From NCBI GenBank assembly GCA_041917255.1, contig JAYRYA010000019.1, positions 22,420-86,419 on the forward strand: DNA of 64,000 nt. Reading direction: 5' to 3'. Made by a program: the position numbers and the translations under genes. This stretch comes from Zoogloea sp041917255 (GTDB taxonomy: Bacteria; Pseudomonadota; Gammaproteobacteria; Burkholderiales; Rhodocyclaceae). Positions within the stretch are counted from its first letter, which is position 1, and each line of letters begins with the position of its first letter. The notes under the pieces were generated by a model, which was not told the origin of the DNA, did no database searches, and saw only the letters and a list, made by a program, of their open reading frames with translations. Below, in pieces: positions 25,673 through 33,863 of the stretch.

Positions 25673-26509
25673 TCAGTTCACCTTCAGCTGACCGCCGCGG
25701 CCGAGGCCGCCCTTCACTTCCTGCGCCTTGTAGTTGCGCAGGGCGACGACCATCTTGTTGTAGGCATCCGTGAAGGCGGCGACGGTGGCCTTGCCCTCGG
25801 GGGTCTGGGAGAAGCCGCCCAGGCCGCCGGCCGCGCCGGGGCCGAAGGCGCCCAGCGCGGCGCCGAAGTTGGTGGCGGTGGCGTTGCCTTCGGAGATCGC
25901 CAGTTGCACGCCGGAGCGGATGTCGAACAGGGTCATGGTGACTACCGAGACCTTGCTCTCGAGGCCCGCGGCAAGCAGCGCGCCGCCGGCCCCGAGAAGG
26001 CCACCCACGGCGCCGGCCATGCGCCCGGTGGAAGAGTTGTCGATGATGATCGACGGCTCCATGAAGTAGTCGGCGGCGACGCGCTGACCCTTCTGCTGCT
26101 TGGAGCCGGCGCGGAACTCGCCGGAGTTGCGCTGTTTGTCGGTAATCGCCGACAGCTTGCTCTCGGTGCGCGCGTTGCCGACCGAGGTGATCACGAAACA
26201 GTTGGACTGCTGCACCGCCAGGCGGATCAGCGGCTCGATGGTGGTGACCTTGGTGGCTGCGCCGAAGCTGGCGAACCATTCCTTGCCGCGTCCGTCGTCC
26301 ACAGCCAGGGTGCCCAGCGGGGCGGGGCAGCGCTCGAGGCTGGCGTTGGCGCCGGCGCTGGTGCCGCCGCCGGCCGCGCCGCTCACCGCGGTGGCATCGG
26401 ACGAGCCGGTGCTGATGGAGCCTCCGGCCAGCGGGTTGTTGGCGCAGCCGCCGAGGGCCACGGAGGCGGCGATGACGCCAGCGAGGGAAGTGAGTTTGGT
26501 GTTCAGCAT
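25673..26509 (-). CDS. CsgG-like outer-membrane-type lipoprotein
   Basis: A 278-residue protein with a lipoprotein signal (LAGVIAASVALGGCANN, lipobox cysteine at about 22). After a glycine/serine-rich linker, the body has the CsgG/HfaB-like pattern: an LGTLAVDDGRGKEW strand, an ATKVTTIEPLIRLAVQQSNCF helix, an ADYFMEPSIII strand and a glycine-rich segment (MAGAVGGLLGAGGALLAAG). CsgG relatives make export pores or envelope complexes, but no curli genes are nearby. It is an insert between nif operons. An in-frame ATG at 26536 exists but would precede the signal peptide. Confidence 0.75.
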   Translation of the reverse strand: MLNTKLTSLAGVIAASVALGGCANNPLAGGSISTGSSDATAVSGAAGGGTSAGANASLERCPAPLGTLAVDDGRGKEWFASFGAATKVTTIEPLIRLAVQQSNCFVITSVGNARTESKLSAITDKQRNSGEFRAGSKQQKGQRVAADYFMEPSIIIDNSSTGRMAGAVGGLLGAGGALLAAGLESKVSVVTMTLFDIRSGVQLAISEGNATATNFGAALGAFGPGAAGGLGGFSQTPEGKATVAAFTDAYNKMVVALRNYKAQEVKGGLGRGGQLKVN

Positions 26510-26578
26510 CGGGCTCGTCCTATGGAAGAAGATCAATCGGTGTTCCGGTGCGGCCCCTGGGGCACGCTGCCAGGGGGG

Positions 26579-27184
26579 TCAGTAGCGGGGGTGGCCGTAG
26601 GCGCGGTAGTCGTACCAGCCGCCGTTGCGCCATTGCCATTCGTATTGGTAGCGGTCCATCCAGTAGCTGTTCCAGATGACCCGCTGGGAATCGACCCAGC
26701 GTCGGTACGCCACTTCGTTCTGCTTGGCGCGGGTGGCCTGGGCCAGCAGGGATTTGGCCTCCTTGTCGCCGCGGCCGGCGGCGATGGAGAGCCACTTCTC
26801 CGCTTCGGCAGGGTCGGAGCCCATCTCCTCGAGGCCCATCAGGTAGAGCCGGCCGACGGCCGTCTGGGCCTTCAGGTGGCCCCGCTCGGCAGCGTCGCGC
26901 ATCCACTTGAGGGCCTGGTAGCTGTCCTGGCGCACGCCGTCGCCTCGGAAATAGCGCAGGCCCAGGTCGTAGGCGGCGCGGGGGTCCTTCTCGGCCAGCG
27001 CGACGAGCTTGGCGGCCTGCTGCTCGGCGGCCGTGTCGCCGGTGGCGTTGGGGTTGAAGGTGACGGCGTCGCGCGGGCGCTCCTCGCAGCCGCGGTCATC
27101 ACAGATTCGCACGGTGGGCGAGGGGGTCTGCGCCAGCACGGTGGTGGACAGCAGCAACAACAGCAGGGCCGGGTATCTCTTCAT
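26579..27184 (-). CDS. Sel1/TPR-repeat periplasmic protein
   Basis: A 201-residue protein with a signal peptide (YPALLLLLLSTTVLAQT). Sel1-like repeats occupy about residues 60-145: PRAAYDLGLRYFRGDGV, QALKWMRDAAERGHLKAQ, AEKWLSIAAGRGDKEAK. The C-terminal end is rich in Trp and Tyr (VIWNSYWMDRYQYEWQWRNG). Such repeats bind protein partners. It lies 69 bases before the CsgG-like lipoprotein gene, so the two may be functionally related. Confidence 0.8.
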   Translation of the reverse strand: MKRYPALLLLLLSTTVLAQTPSPTVRICDDRGCEERPRDAVTFNPNATGDTAAEQQAAKLVALAEKDPRAAYDLGLRYFRGDGVRQDSYQALKWMRDAAERGHLKAQTAVGRLYLMGLEEMGSDPAEAEKWLSIAAGRGDKEAKSLLAQATRAKQNEVAYRRWVDSQRVIWNSYWMDRYQYEWQWRNGGWYDYRAYGHPRY

Positions 27185-27506
27185 GATCATGGCGCTCCTA
27201 CAAATCCACCGGGTCGCGCAGCGACGCCAGCGGCAGGACCACTGCCGCGCCAGCGTCCCGGTGAAACTGGAAACTAGGCGTTTCATCATTCAAGGATAGA
27301 CGCCGATCCGGGGTGCAGCCGGTCTTGTGGACGTGCCGCGGGGATTGGCGTCGTGGGTAAGGCTGCTGGATTATCCTGCCGCAGCCGGTCCAGTACAACC
27401 GGGTTTTGCAGTCGGCATGGCAGGATTTGGCAGTGCGGCGCCGATGACCGGTGGCATGCCTGCCTGGGCGTGGGGGGCGCCCGGGGGACGAGGCGGCTGC
27501 GGCGAC
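27185..27506. other. Gap between the Sel1 gene and nifM, nothing recognised
   Basis: No gene with a credible start or family pattern, no RNA gene and no clear terminator for nifM could be read here. Open frames that cross it are shadows of nifM. Confidence 0.5.
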
Positions 27507-28325
27507 TCAGCGCGGCACGCCGAGGCCCTTGATCCAGTCCCGCTGGGCAGTCTGGCGGCGCTTGTCGGCGAGGCGTTCGATGATGCGGTCGCAGACTTCG
27601 TCGAAAGGGGGGATGCCGAAGGGCAGGATCTCCTCGCACAGGATGAGGTGCAGGCCGATGGGTGATTCGAGCACCGCGCTGATCTCGCCGGTCTCCAGGG
27701 TGAAGGCAGCGGGCTCCAGCTCCGGGAAGAGCTGGCCGCGCTTGACAGTGCCGAGCTTGCCGCCTTCCATGGCTGTGGGGCATTGGGAGTGGCGCAGGGC
27801 GACTTTGCCGAAGGCATCGGCGTCCTTCACGGTGTGGCGCAGGGTTTCAAGGCGGGAGGTGGCGTCGGCCTTGTCCTTGCGGCTGTCGAAGGTGATGAGG
27901 ATGTGGCGCAGGCGGCGGGCTTCGGGGCGGTCGAAGGCTTCGGGGTGCATGCGGTAGAAGATCTCGGCATCCACCGCGGTGACGTCCGGTACGGCGGCGG
28001 CGACGCGTTCGAGGACGGCCTCGATGCGCAGATCGCGGGAGACGGCTTCTTCGAGGCCGGCTTCGTCGAGCCCGCTGCGGGCGAGATCCTGGGCCATCGC
28101 GTCCGGATCGCTGTAGCGCTGGCGGATCTCGTGGAGGCGCGCGGCGAGGGTGGCAGCGGGCACGACCACCTGGGCGGCCTCATCGCTGCTGAGGATGCGC
28201 TGCTCGATACCGTACTGGCGGCTGAGCACTTCGGTCACCCGGTTCATCTGGGCGTCGTCCAGTTCGCCCGGTGCGGTCTGGAAGAGTTCCCAGGCGAGCT
28301 TGAGCTGGAGGTAGGCGTCGTGCAT
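27507..28325 (-). CDS. nifM: NifM, peptidyl-prolyl isomerase for the nitrogenase iron protein
   Basis: A 272-residue protein with a helical N-terminal part and a C-terminal parvulin domain (residues about 130-235: LRHILITFDS, AFGKVALRHSQCPTAMEGGKLG, EISAVLESPIGLHLILCEE). NifM helps NifH fold and mature. It is the last gene of the nifV operon, 3 bases after nifZ. Confidence 0.93.
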   Translation of the reverse strand: MHDAYLQLKLAWELFQTAPGELDDAQMNRVTEVLSRQYGIEQRILSSDEAAQVVVPAATLAARLHEIRQRYSDPDAMAQDLARSGLDEAGLEEAVSRDLRIEAVLERVAAAVPDVTAVDAEIFYRMHPEAFDRPEARRLRHILITFDSRKDKADATSRLETLRHTVKDADAFGKVALRHSQCPTAMEGGKLGTVKRGQLFPELEPAAFTLETGEISAVLESPIGLHLILCEEILPFGIPPFDEVCDRIIERLADKRRQTAQRDWIKGLGVPR

Positions 28326-28328
28326 CGT

Positions 28329-28805
28329 TCAGGCTCCGTCGTCCTCGGCGGTGTTGCGGCCGGCACCCTCGAGGATGCTCTCTGGAATCTGCAGCACCCG
28401 GCCTGGCAGGTCGTCGAAGTGGATGTGGTAAGCCACGCCGCCGGGGGCGTCGCGGATGACCTTCATCACCTCGCCGATGGCGCCCACGGTGACGAGCACC
28501 TCGCCGCCCACGGCGAGCTGGCGGGTGGCCTTTACCTTGTCGCGGAACTCGAAGCGCGAGGGCGTCCAGGCTTCCTCTGCGCCGATGAGCTCCTCCTCGC
28601 GGCAGCCGACGATCTTGCCTTCGTCGAGGAAGTTCACCGAGTAGATGACCTGATCCTGCAGGAAGGTGCCCACGTCCACCACGTATCCGATGCTGCCCCG
28701 GCGCACCAGCGGGGCGCCGGGGTCGAGGCCGGGGTAGGTGCCGTCATTGCGCACGTTGCGCGTGAGGCGCACGGCCTCGCCGTATTCCCAGCGGGCGTTC
28801 ATCAT
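28329..28805 (-). CDS. nifZ: NifZ, P-cluster maturation factor
   Basis: A 158-residue NifZ. It contains two similar halves: YGEAVRLTRNVRNDGTYPG with a GSIGYVVDVGTF turn, and FEFRDKVKATRQLAVGG with VGAIGEVMKVIRD. NifZ acts in formation of the second P-cluster of the MoFe protein. A doubled Met start (28805 or 28802) is possible. Confidence 0.93.
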   Translation of the reverse strand: MMNARWEYGEAVRLTRNVRNDGTYPGLDPGAPLVRRGSIGYVVDVGTFLQDQVIYSVNFLDEGKIVGCREEELIGAEEAWTPSRFEFRDKVKATRQLAVGGEVLVTVGAIGEVMKVIRDAPGGVAYHIHFDDLPGRVLQIPESILEGAGRNTAEDDGA

Positions 28806-28836
28806 GGCGCTGTCTCCTGGCGTTGGCAGGGGCTCG

Positions 28837-29178
28837 TTACTGGACGAAGACCTTGTCGATGGACACGAAGGATTCCATGCCGCCGTCGGGCTTGGAGACC
28901 GTCTGGAACACCGCGAAGACCTTCTCGGTGAGGGAGTTGGAGACCACGAAATCCTGGTAGGCGCGTTCCAGCCACAGGCGGTAGATGCCGCGCTGCTGGT
29001 CTTCTTCGGGTGGCATGTTGGGCACCTGGCGGGCCAGGTAGTCGTGGAAGCGCTGCAGGATGTGCAGGCGGTTTACATGGACCACCGAAGCCTCGTAGGG
29101 CACTTCGAAGTAGTCGAGAAAGTCTTCGGCGGAAACCAGTTCTTCCATGGCTTCGGAGAGGGTCAGCGTGTCTTCCAT
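28837..29178 (-). CDS. nifW: NifW, nitrogenase protective/assembly protein
   Basis: A 113-residue NifW: MEELVSAEDFLDYFEVPYEA, VHVNRLHILQRFHDYL and LERAYQDFVVSNSLTEKVF mark the family. NifW associates with the MoFe protein and is linked to its stability or maturation. Lies between the TPR gene and nifZ. Confidence 0.94.
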   Translation of the reverse strand: MEDTLTLSEAMEELVSAEDFLDYFEVPYEASVVHVNRLHILQRFHDYLARQVPNMPPEEDQQRGIYRLWLERAYQDFVVSNSLTEKVFAVFQTVSKPDGGMESFVSIDKVFVQ

Positions 29179-29188
29179 GGCAGCCTCC

Positions 29189-29731
29189 TCAGGCTAGGGC
29201 AAGGGTGTCGGTTGAGGGTGTTTCTTCATCGGTGGCCGGCGATTCGTAGATGGCCACCACTTCCAGCAGGCGGGCGGTGCCGAGCTGGTCGCGGCTGTCG
29301 AGGGACGACATTTTTTCGAGCCGCCGGCGCGAATCTTCGATCCGCCCCAGGCGCAGCAGCACCACGCTGGCGGCCTTCAGGGCCAGCAGGTAGAAGCGCA
29401 GCAGGCCAAATGATTTGGCCGCAGCGTGGGCCAGCCAGGCCTCGTCGAGTTTCTCCCAGTTGTCGGGCAGGTCGAGGTGATGGCCGGAGAGCTGCATGGC
29501 GCGCTCGGCTACCTGCAGGGCGTCGTCGAGCCGGTGCTGGTAGAAGTAATAGCGATACAGGCCGACCAGCACCGTGAGGTTCTCGGGCGCCAGCAGGTGG
29601 GCGCGGAGCAGGGCCGTCTCGGCCGATGGGTCGCCGTATTCGGCGGAGGCCTGGGCGAGCAGGTGCTCGGCCGCGGCCGGCATCGGTACGTCGAAATACA
29701 GTTCGCAGTCGGAGAAGTCGAGCAGGTCCAT
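29189..29731 (-). CDS. TPR-type helical protein in the nifV operon
   Basis: A 180-residue protein built of paired helices: AAEHLLAQASAEYGDPSAE, LTVLVGLYRYYFYQHRLDDALQ, AKSFGLLRFYLLALKAASV and RIEDSRRRLEKMSSL. The pattern is that of TPR repeats. It lies 10 bases ahead of nifW and 6 after cysE, so it is part of the nif operon. A chaperone or docking role is inferred. Confidence 0.75.
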   Translation of the reverse strand: MDLLDFSDCELYFDVPMPAAAEHLLAQASAEYGDPSAETALLRAHLLAPENLTVLVGLYRYYFYQHRLDDALQVAERAMQLSGHHLDLPDNWEKLDEAWLAHAAAKSFGLLRFYLLALKAASVVLLRLGRIEDSRRRLEKMSSLDSRDQLGTARLLEVVAIYESPATDEETPSTDTLALA

Positions 29732-29737
29732 GGCGTT

Positions 29738-30517
29738 TCAGTGGATCTCCGTGTTTTCGCAGCACAGGTCGCCGGCGGAGCAGACGGCGCACTGGCCGCC
29801 GTGGTCAGGCGGGGGGGCATCGTGCCGGAGTTCGGCCAGTTCGCGCTCCAGCTGGTCAATGCGCTCGACGAGGCAGGAGATGGATTTGGCGACCGGATCG
29901 GGCAGCACGTTGTGATCGAGGTTGATGCCGTCGTCGCTGCGATTGCCGGCGGCGCGGGTATTGACGATGCGGCCAGGCACGCCGACCACGGTGCGGTCGG
30001 CCGGCACGTCGCGCACCACCACCGAGTTGGCGCCCACGCGGACGCGCTCGCCGATGGTGATGGGGCCGAGGATCTTGGCGCCGGCACCCACCACCACGCC
30101 GCTCGACAGCGTCGGGTGGCGCTTGCCGCGGTTCCACGAGGTGCCGCCGAGGGTGACGCCGTGGTAGAGCGTGACGTCGTCACCCACCTCGGCGGTCTCG
30201 CCGATCACCACGCAGGCGCCGTGGTCGATGAAGAAGCGCCGGCCGATGGTGGCGCCGGGGTGGATGTCCACGTTGGTGACGAGCCGCCCGACGAAGGACA
30301 GGAAGCGCGCCGGATAGCGCCAGCCGGCCTGCCACAGGCGATTGGAGATGCGGTGGGCAAGGATGGCGTGGACGCCCGGGTAGGTGGTCAGCACCTCGAT
30401 GGTGGAGCGGGCCGCCGGATCGCGCTGGAACACGCAGGCGAGGTCTTCCTTCAGCAAGGTCCACAGGGCGGGCTGGGCGGCGAGGGTGGGCGAGGTCATG
30501 GTGAGGATGTCAGACAT
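29738..30517 (-). CDS. cysE: Nif-linked serine O-acetyltransferase (CysE/NifP)
   Basis: A 259-residue enzyme that makes O-acetylserine for cysteine synthesis. The core has hexapeptide repeats (VDIHPGATIGRRFFIDHG, VVIGETAEVGDDVTLYHGVT with the catalytic HG). It ends with a cysteine-rich tail (CAVCSAGDLCCENTEIH) not seen in usual CysE. In diazotrophs a nif-linked copy raises cysteine supply for Fe-S clusters. It overlaps nifV by 8 bases. Confidence 0.93.
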   Translation of the reverse strand: MSDILTMTSPTLAAQPALWTLLKEDLACVFQRDPAARSTIEVLTTYPGVHAILAHRISNRLWQAGWRYPARFLSFVGRLVTNVDIHPGATIGRRFFIDHGACVVIGETAEVGDDVTLYHGVTLGGTSWNRGKRHPTLSSGVVVGAGAKILGPITIGERVRVGANSVVVRDVPADRTVVGVPGRIVNTRAAGNRSDDGINLDHNVLPDPVAKSISCLVERIDQLERELAELRHDAPPPDHGGQCAVCSAGDLCCENTEIH

Positions 30518-31646
30518 GGCGGTGGCTCCGGGCCGAGGCGAGCAGGGCGTGCAGGTCGGCCACGTCGGGCGAATGCTTGTGGGCGGCGACGAAGAGCCGG
30601 ATGTGGCCGAGGAGGGCATTGGCTTCGGCCTCGCCCAGGCTGATCCCGAGCCCTGCATAGACCACCTGCACGGCGCGGGGGCCGGAGTGCTTGCCGAGCA
30701 CGATGCGGTGGCTACGGCCCACGTCCACCGGGTCGAAGCCCTGGTAGTTGTCCGGGTGCTTGAGCAGGCCATCGATGTGGATGCCGGCTTCGTGGGTGAA
30801 GGCGCCGGGGCCGACCACGCTCTTTTGCCAGGGCACATCGCGGCCCGAAGCGTGGGCGACGCTGCTCGACAGGGCCAGGAAGCCCTTCAGGTCGATGTCG
30901 GTGCGGATGCCGTGGAGCTTTTCGAGGCCCACCACGACTTCTTCCAGCGGGGCATTGCCGGCCCGCTCGCCGAGGCCATTGACGGTGGTGTTTGCGTGGG
31001 TGGCGCCGGCCTTGCACGCGGCCAGGGTGTTGGCGGTGGCGAGACCCAGGTCGTCGTGGGCGTGCATTTCGATCTCGAGGCCGGTGCGTGCCCGCAGGTG
31101 GGCGATGCGCTCGAAGGTGCCGAAGGGCTCCAGTACGCCCAGGGTGTCGGCAAAGCGCAGGCGGCGGGCGCCGGCGCGTTCGGCCGTTTCGGCCAGCTGG
31201 GCGAGGAAGTCAGGTTCGGCGCGGGAGGCGTCCTCGCAGCCGATGCCTACATCGAGCCCCAGGTCGAGGCCCATCGCCACGTAGCGGGGCAGTTCGTCCA
31301 GCAGCCACTGGCGCGGGCGGCGCAGCTTGTGGGCGAGGTGCTGGTCGGAGGCCGGCACCGAGATGTCGATGAGGTCGGCGCCCAGGTTGGCGCAGGCGTC
31401 GATGTCGGCGGCGTGCATCCGGCTCCACACCATCAGTTGGGCGTCTAGGCCGAGACTGGCCACGGCGCGGATCGACTCTCGCTCCTCGGCGCCCATGGCC
31501 GGGATGCCCACCTCCAGCTCGGGCACGCCGATGGCGTCGAGCTGGCGGGCGATGTGCAGCTTTTCGTCGAGGGAGAACGCCACGCCCGCCGACTGCTCGC
31601 CGTCGCGCAGGGTCGTATCGTTGATGGTGACAAAGGACTGCTTCAT
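30510..31646 (-). CDS. nifV: NifV, homocitrate synthase
   Basis: A 378-residue member of the HMGL-like family. The N-terminal INDTTLRDGEQSAGVAFS has the metal-binding residues, with further marks GLERAGNAPLEEVV-like (GLGERAGNAPLEEVVVGL) and HEAGIHIDGLLKHPDNYQ. It condenses acetyl-CoA and 2-oxoglutarate to give homocitrate, a FeMo-co component. First gene of the nifV-cysE-tpr-nifW-nifZ-nifM operon. Confidence 0.95.
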   Translation of the reverse strand: MKQSFVTINDTTLRDGEQSAGVAFSLDEKLHIARQLDAIGVPELEVGIPAMGAEERESIRAVASLGLDAQLMVWSRMHAADIDACANLGADLIDISVPASDQHLAHKLRRPRQWLLDELPRYVAMGLDLGLDVGIGCEDASRAEPDFLAQLAETAERAGARRLRFADTLGVLEPFGTFERIAHLRARTGLEIEMHAHDDLGLATANTLAACKAGATHANTTVNGLGERAGNAPLEEVVVGLEKLHGIRTDIDLKGFLALSSSVAHASGRDVPWQKSVVGPGAFTHEAGIHIDGLLKHPDNYQGFDPVDVGRSHRIVLGKHSGPRAVQVVYAGLGISLGEAEANALLGHIRLFVAAHKHSPDVADLHALLASARSHRHV

Positions 31647-31674
31647 GGCGTTCGGCCTCCTTGACGGAGATGTA

Positions 31675-31689
31675 GCAAGGCCGATGCCA
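31675..31689 (-). promoter_or_regulatory. Sigma-54 promoter of the nifV operon
   Basis: The minus strand reads TGGCATCGGCCTTGC, matching TGGCAY-N5-TTGC with the exact spacing. It lies 29 bases before the nifV ATG. Confidence 0.88.
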
Positions 31690-31739
31690 GGCGCTAAGTC
31701 ACTGTTTTGTATGTGAGTGGTTTTGGGGCGTCGGGTTCG

Positions 31740-31755
31740 TGTCGCGAACCCGACA
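31740..31755. promoter_or_regulatory. NifA site upstream of nifV, inside a hairpin
   Basis: TGTCGCGAACCCGACA fits TGT-N10-ACA and TGTCG-N6-CGACA. The same bases belong to a 10-bp inverted repeat (GTCGGGTTCG at 31730-31739 and CGAACCCGAC at 31745-31754). The site ends 14 bases from the stop of the neighbouring minus-strand gene. Confidence 0.85.
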
Positions 31756-31769
31756 AGGCTTTGGCGGGC

Positions 31770-32018
31770 TCAGGTGAGGCGCACCGGGCGGGCGGCGAGG
31801 GCGGCTTCGAGCGTGGCGAAACGCCGCCGGGGATCGGCGGTGAGGCGGTAGTAGCGGCAGTTGTCCTCTGCGCGGCCGCAGTAGCTTTGCACCGTGACGC
31901 GCTGGATGCCGGGAAAGCCGGGGTTGTCCTCGATGCTGCGGATGGCGCCGGTGCCGGTGTCGTACACGCCGGGTTTGTCGCACAGCCAGTCGGGCTTGAG
32001 GGGGAAGGCGTTGTTCAT
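31770..32018 (-). CDS. Small protein of unknown function next to nifV
   Basis: An 82-residue protein starting MNNAFPLKPDWLCDKPGVYD, with cysteines at 13, 47 and 54 and an aromatic/arginine-rich second half (YYRLTADPRRRFATLEAAL). It is separated from nifV by the NifA site and promoter, so it is likely outside the nif operon. No family recognised. Confidence 0.65.
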   Translation of the reverse strand: MNNAFPLKPDWLCDKPGVYDTGTGAIRSIEDNPGFPGIQRVTVQSYCGRAEDNCRYYRLTADPRRRFATLEAALAARPVRLT

Positions 32019-32198
32019 GGCGGGCCTCGCTGAGAACGGTTCGCAATCGGGGAAAAGCATAGCACCGGCGCCCTCGGGCCGCTGACGACGCATTGCGAAA
32101 GCGCGTGCTGCGTGCTTCGCCTCTACAATTCCATCTTTGCGCCCGGCGGTCTGCCGGGCGGCGCAGCGGGCGCGTGTCTGGCCCGGGGACAGGGAATC

Positions 32199-32948
32199 AT
32201 GCAGGGAATGGTGTTCGACCACGCCTTCTGGATCGCGCTGATCCAGATCGTGGGCATTGATATCGTGCTGTCGGGCGACAACGCGGTAGTGATCGCGCTG
32301 GCGGCCCGCGGCCTCAACCCCGTCGACCGCAAGCGCGCGGTGATGTGGGGCAGCACGGCGGCGGTGGCGATGCGCGTCACCCTCACCGTCGTGGCTGCGG
32401 AGTTGCTTCGGTTGCCGCTGCTCAAGGCGGCGGGGGCGCTGCTGCTCCTGTGGATCGCGGTGCAGCTGCTGGTGCCGGAGGACGAGGACGACGGCGAGGG
32501 CGGCGCCGTGGTGTCGGGCATGGCGGCGGCGATCAAGACGATCATGCTGGCCGATCTGGTGATGAGCATGGACAACGTGGTGGCCATCGCCGGGGCCTCC
32601 AAGGGCAACATCGCGCTGCTGATCTTCGGCCTGGGCCTGTCGATCCCGCTGGTGGTGTTCTCGAGCACCTTCCTGATGAAGCTGATGGAGCGCTTCCCGG
32701 TCGTGGTGACGGGCGGCGCGGCGCTGCTGGGTTTCGTGGCGGGCGAGATGATCGTCACCGACCTGATGCTGGGCCCGTGGATCGACGCCCACGCGCCGTG
32801 GCTGCACCGGGTGCTGCCCGTGGCCGGTGCGGTGCTGGTGGTGCTGGTGGGCCGGCTGCTCGCCGCTCGCGCCACCGAAGTCGAACGCGATACCCTCGAA
32901 CTCGATCTGGGCGACGCTGCCGAGCCTGCCTCGAAAGGAAAGCCATGA
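32199..32948 (+). CDS. TerC-family integral membrane protein (YjbE type)
   Basis: A 249-residue membrane protein with the two TerC-type motifs: GIDIVLSGDNAVVIALAARG near the start and LADLVMSMDNVVAIAGASKG in the middle, each with conserved Asp residues in a span. Relatives export metal ions such as manganese. The stop overlaps the start of the universal stress gene (ATGA), so both are translated together. The ATG at 32199 follows an AGGGA site; 32208 is an alternative. Confidence 0.88.
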   Translation: MQGMVFDHAFWIALIQIVGIDIVLSGDNAVVIALAARGLNPVDRKRAVMWGSTAAVAMRVTLTVVAAELLRLPLLKAAGALLLLWIAVQLLVPEDEDDGEGGAVVSGMAAAIKTIMLADLVMSMDNVVAIAGASKGNIALLIFGLGLSIPLVVFSSTFLMKLMERFPVVVTGGAALLGFVAGEMIVTDLMLGPWIDAHAPWLHRVLPVAGAVLVVLVGRLLAARATEVERDTLELDLGDAAEPASKGKP

Positions 32949-33373
32949 CCCGCATCCTGCTGCCCATCGACGGCTCTGCCGTGTCGCGCCGCGTGGCCGA
33001 CGCGCTGCTGGCCCGGATCGACGCGGGCGTGGCGGCGCCCGAGATCCACCTCATCAACATCCAGCGGCCGGTGAGCCAGGACGTGGGGCAGTTCGTGAAC
33101 CACGACGCCCTGCGCGAATTCCACCGGGAAGAGGGCCTCAAGGCCCTGGCCGACGTGCGCGCCGTGCTGACGGGCGCTGGCCTTGCGCCGGTGCCCCATG
33201 TGGTGGTGGACGACCAGCCCGCCGCGGCCATCGTCCGCTTTGCGCGCGAGCAGGCGGTCGACGAGATCCTGATGGGCAGCCATGGCCGCGGTACGGTGGC
33301 GGCGATGCTGCTCGGCTCGGTGGCGCGGGAGGTCTCCCGGATCGCCGGCATTCCGGTCACCCTGGTCAAATGA
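32945..33373 (+). CDS. Universal stress protein (UspA family)
   Basis: A 142-residue UspA fold: N-terminal MTRILLPIDGSAVSRRVADA and C-terminal ATP-binding motif GSHGRGTVAAMLLGSVAREVS match the G-2X-G-9X-G(S/T) pattern. Coupled to the TerC-type gene upstream. Confidence 0.92.
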   Translation: MTRILLPIDGSAVSRRVADALLARIDAGVAAPEIHLINIQRPVSQDVGQFVNHDALREFHREEGLKALADVRAVLTGAGLAPVPHVVVDDQPAAAIVRFAREQAVDEILMGSHGRGTVAAMLLGSVAREVSRIAGIPVTLVK

Positions 33374-33419
33374 CGCGCCGGCCCAGGCTGGCAATCCCCG
33401 CTCGAAAAGGACTGTTCAA

Positions 33420-33857
33420 GTGAAAACCATCCTCGTGCTCAACGGCATCAACCTCAACATGTTCGGCAAGCGCGACCCGGCCCAGTACGGCACGGCGACG
33501 CTGGCCGAGATCGACGCCGCGGTGGTGGCCCTGGGCGCCGAGCTGGGCGTGCAGGTGGAGTGCTTCCAGACCAACCACGAGGGCGAGATGGTGGAGCGTA
33601 TCCACCGGGCCTTTGAAGAGGGCGTGGCGGCGGTGGTCATCAACGCCGGGGCGTGGACCCACTACAGCTACGGCCTGCGCGACGCGCTGGCGATCCTCAA
33701 GGCGCCCATCGTCGAGGTGCACATGTCCAACATCCACGCCCGCGAGGCCTTCCGCCACCAGTCGGTGCTGGCCGAGATCGCCAAGGGGCAGATCTGCGGC
33801 TTCGGGCCCGACAGCTATCTGCTGGGCCTGCGGGCAGCGGTCAATCTGATCGGCTGA
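33420..33857 (+). CDS. aroQ: 3-dehydroquinate dehydratase, type II
   Basis: A 145-residue enzyme of the shikimate pathway. It has the ILVLNGINLNMFGKRDP motif with the active-site loop (QYG tyrosine region), VECFQTNHEGEMVERIHRA and VVINAGAWTHYSYGLRDAL. The start is GTG, with AAAAGGA upstream. The aminoacyl core is normal length. It follows the stress protein gene by 46 bases. Confidence 0.93.
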   Translation: MKTILVLNGINLNMFGKRDPAQYGTATLAEIDAAVVALGAELGVQVECFQTNHEGEMVERIHRAFEEGVAAVVINAGAWTHYSYGLRDALAILKAPIVEVHMSNIHAREAFRHQSVLAEIAKGQICGFGPDSYLLGLRAAVNLIG

Positions 33858-33863
33858 TCCGAC

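Noticed and set aside
32199..33857. TerC, stress protein and AroQ run considered as part of the nif island
   Set aside because: No NifA or sigma-54 elements and no nif families; it looks like ordinary chromosome.
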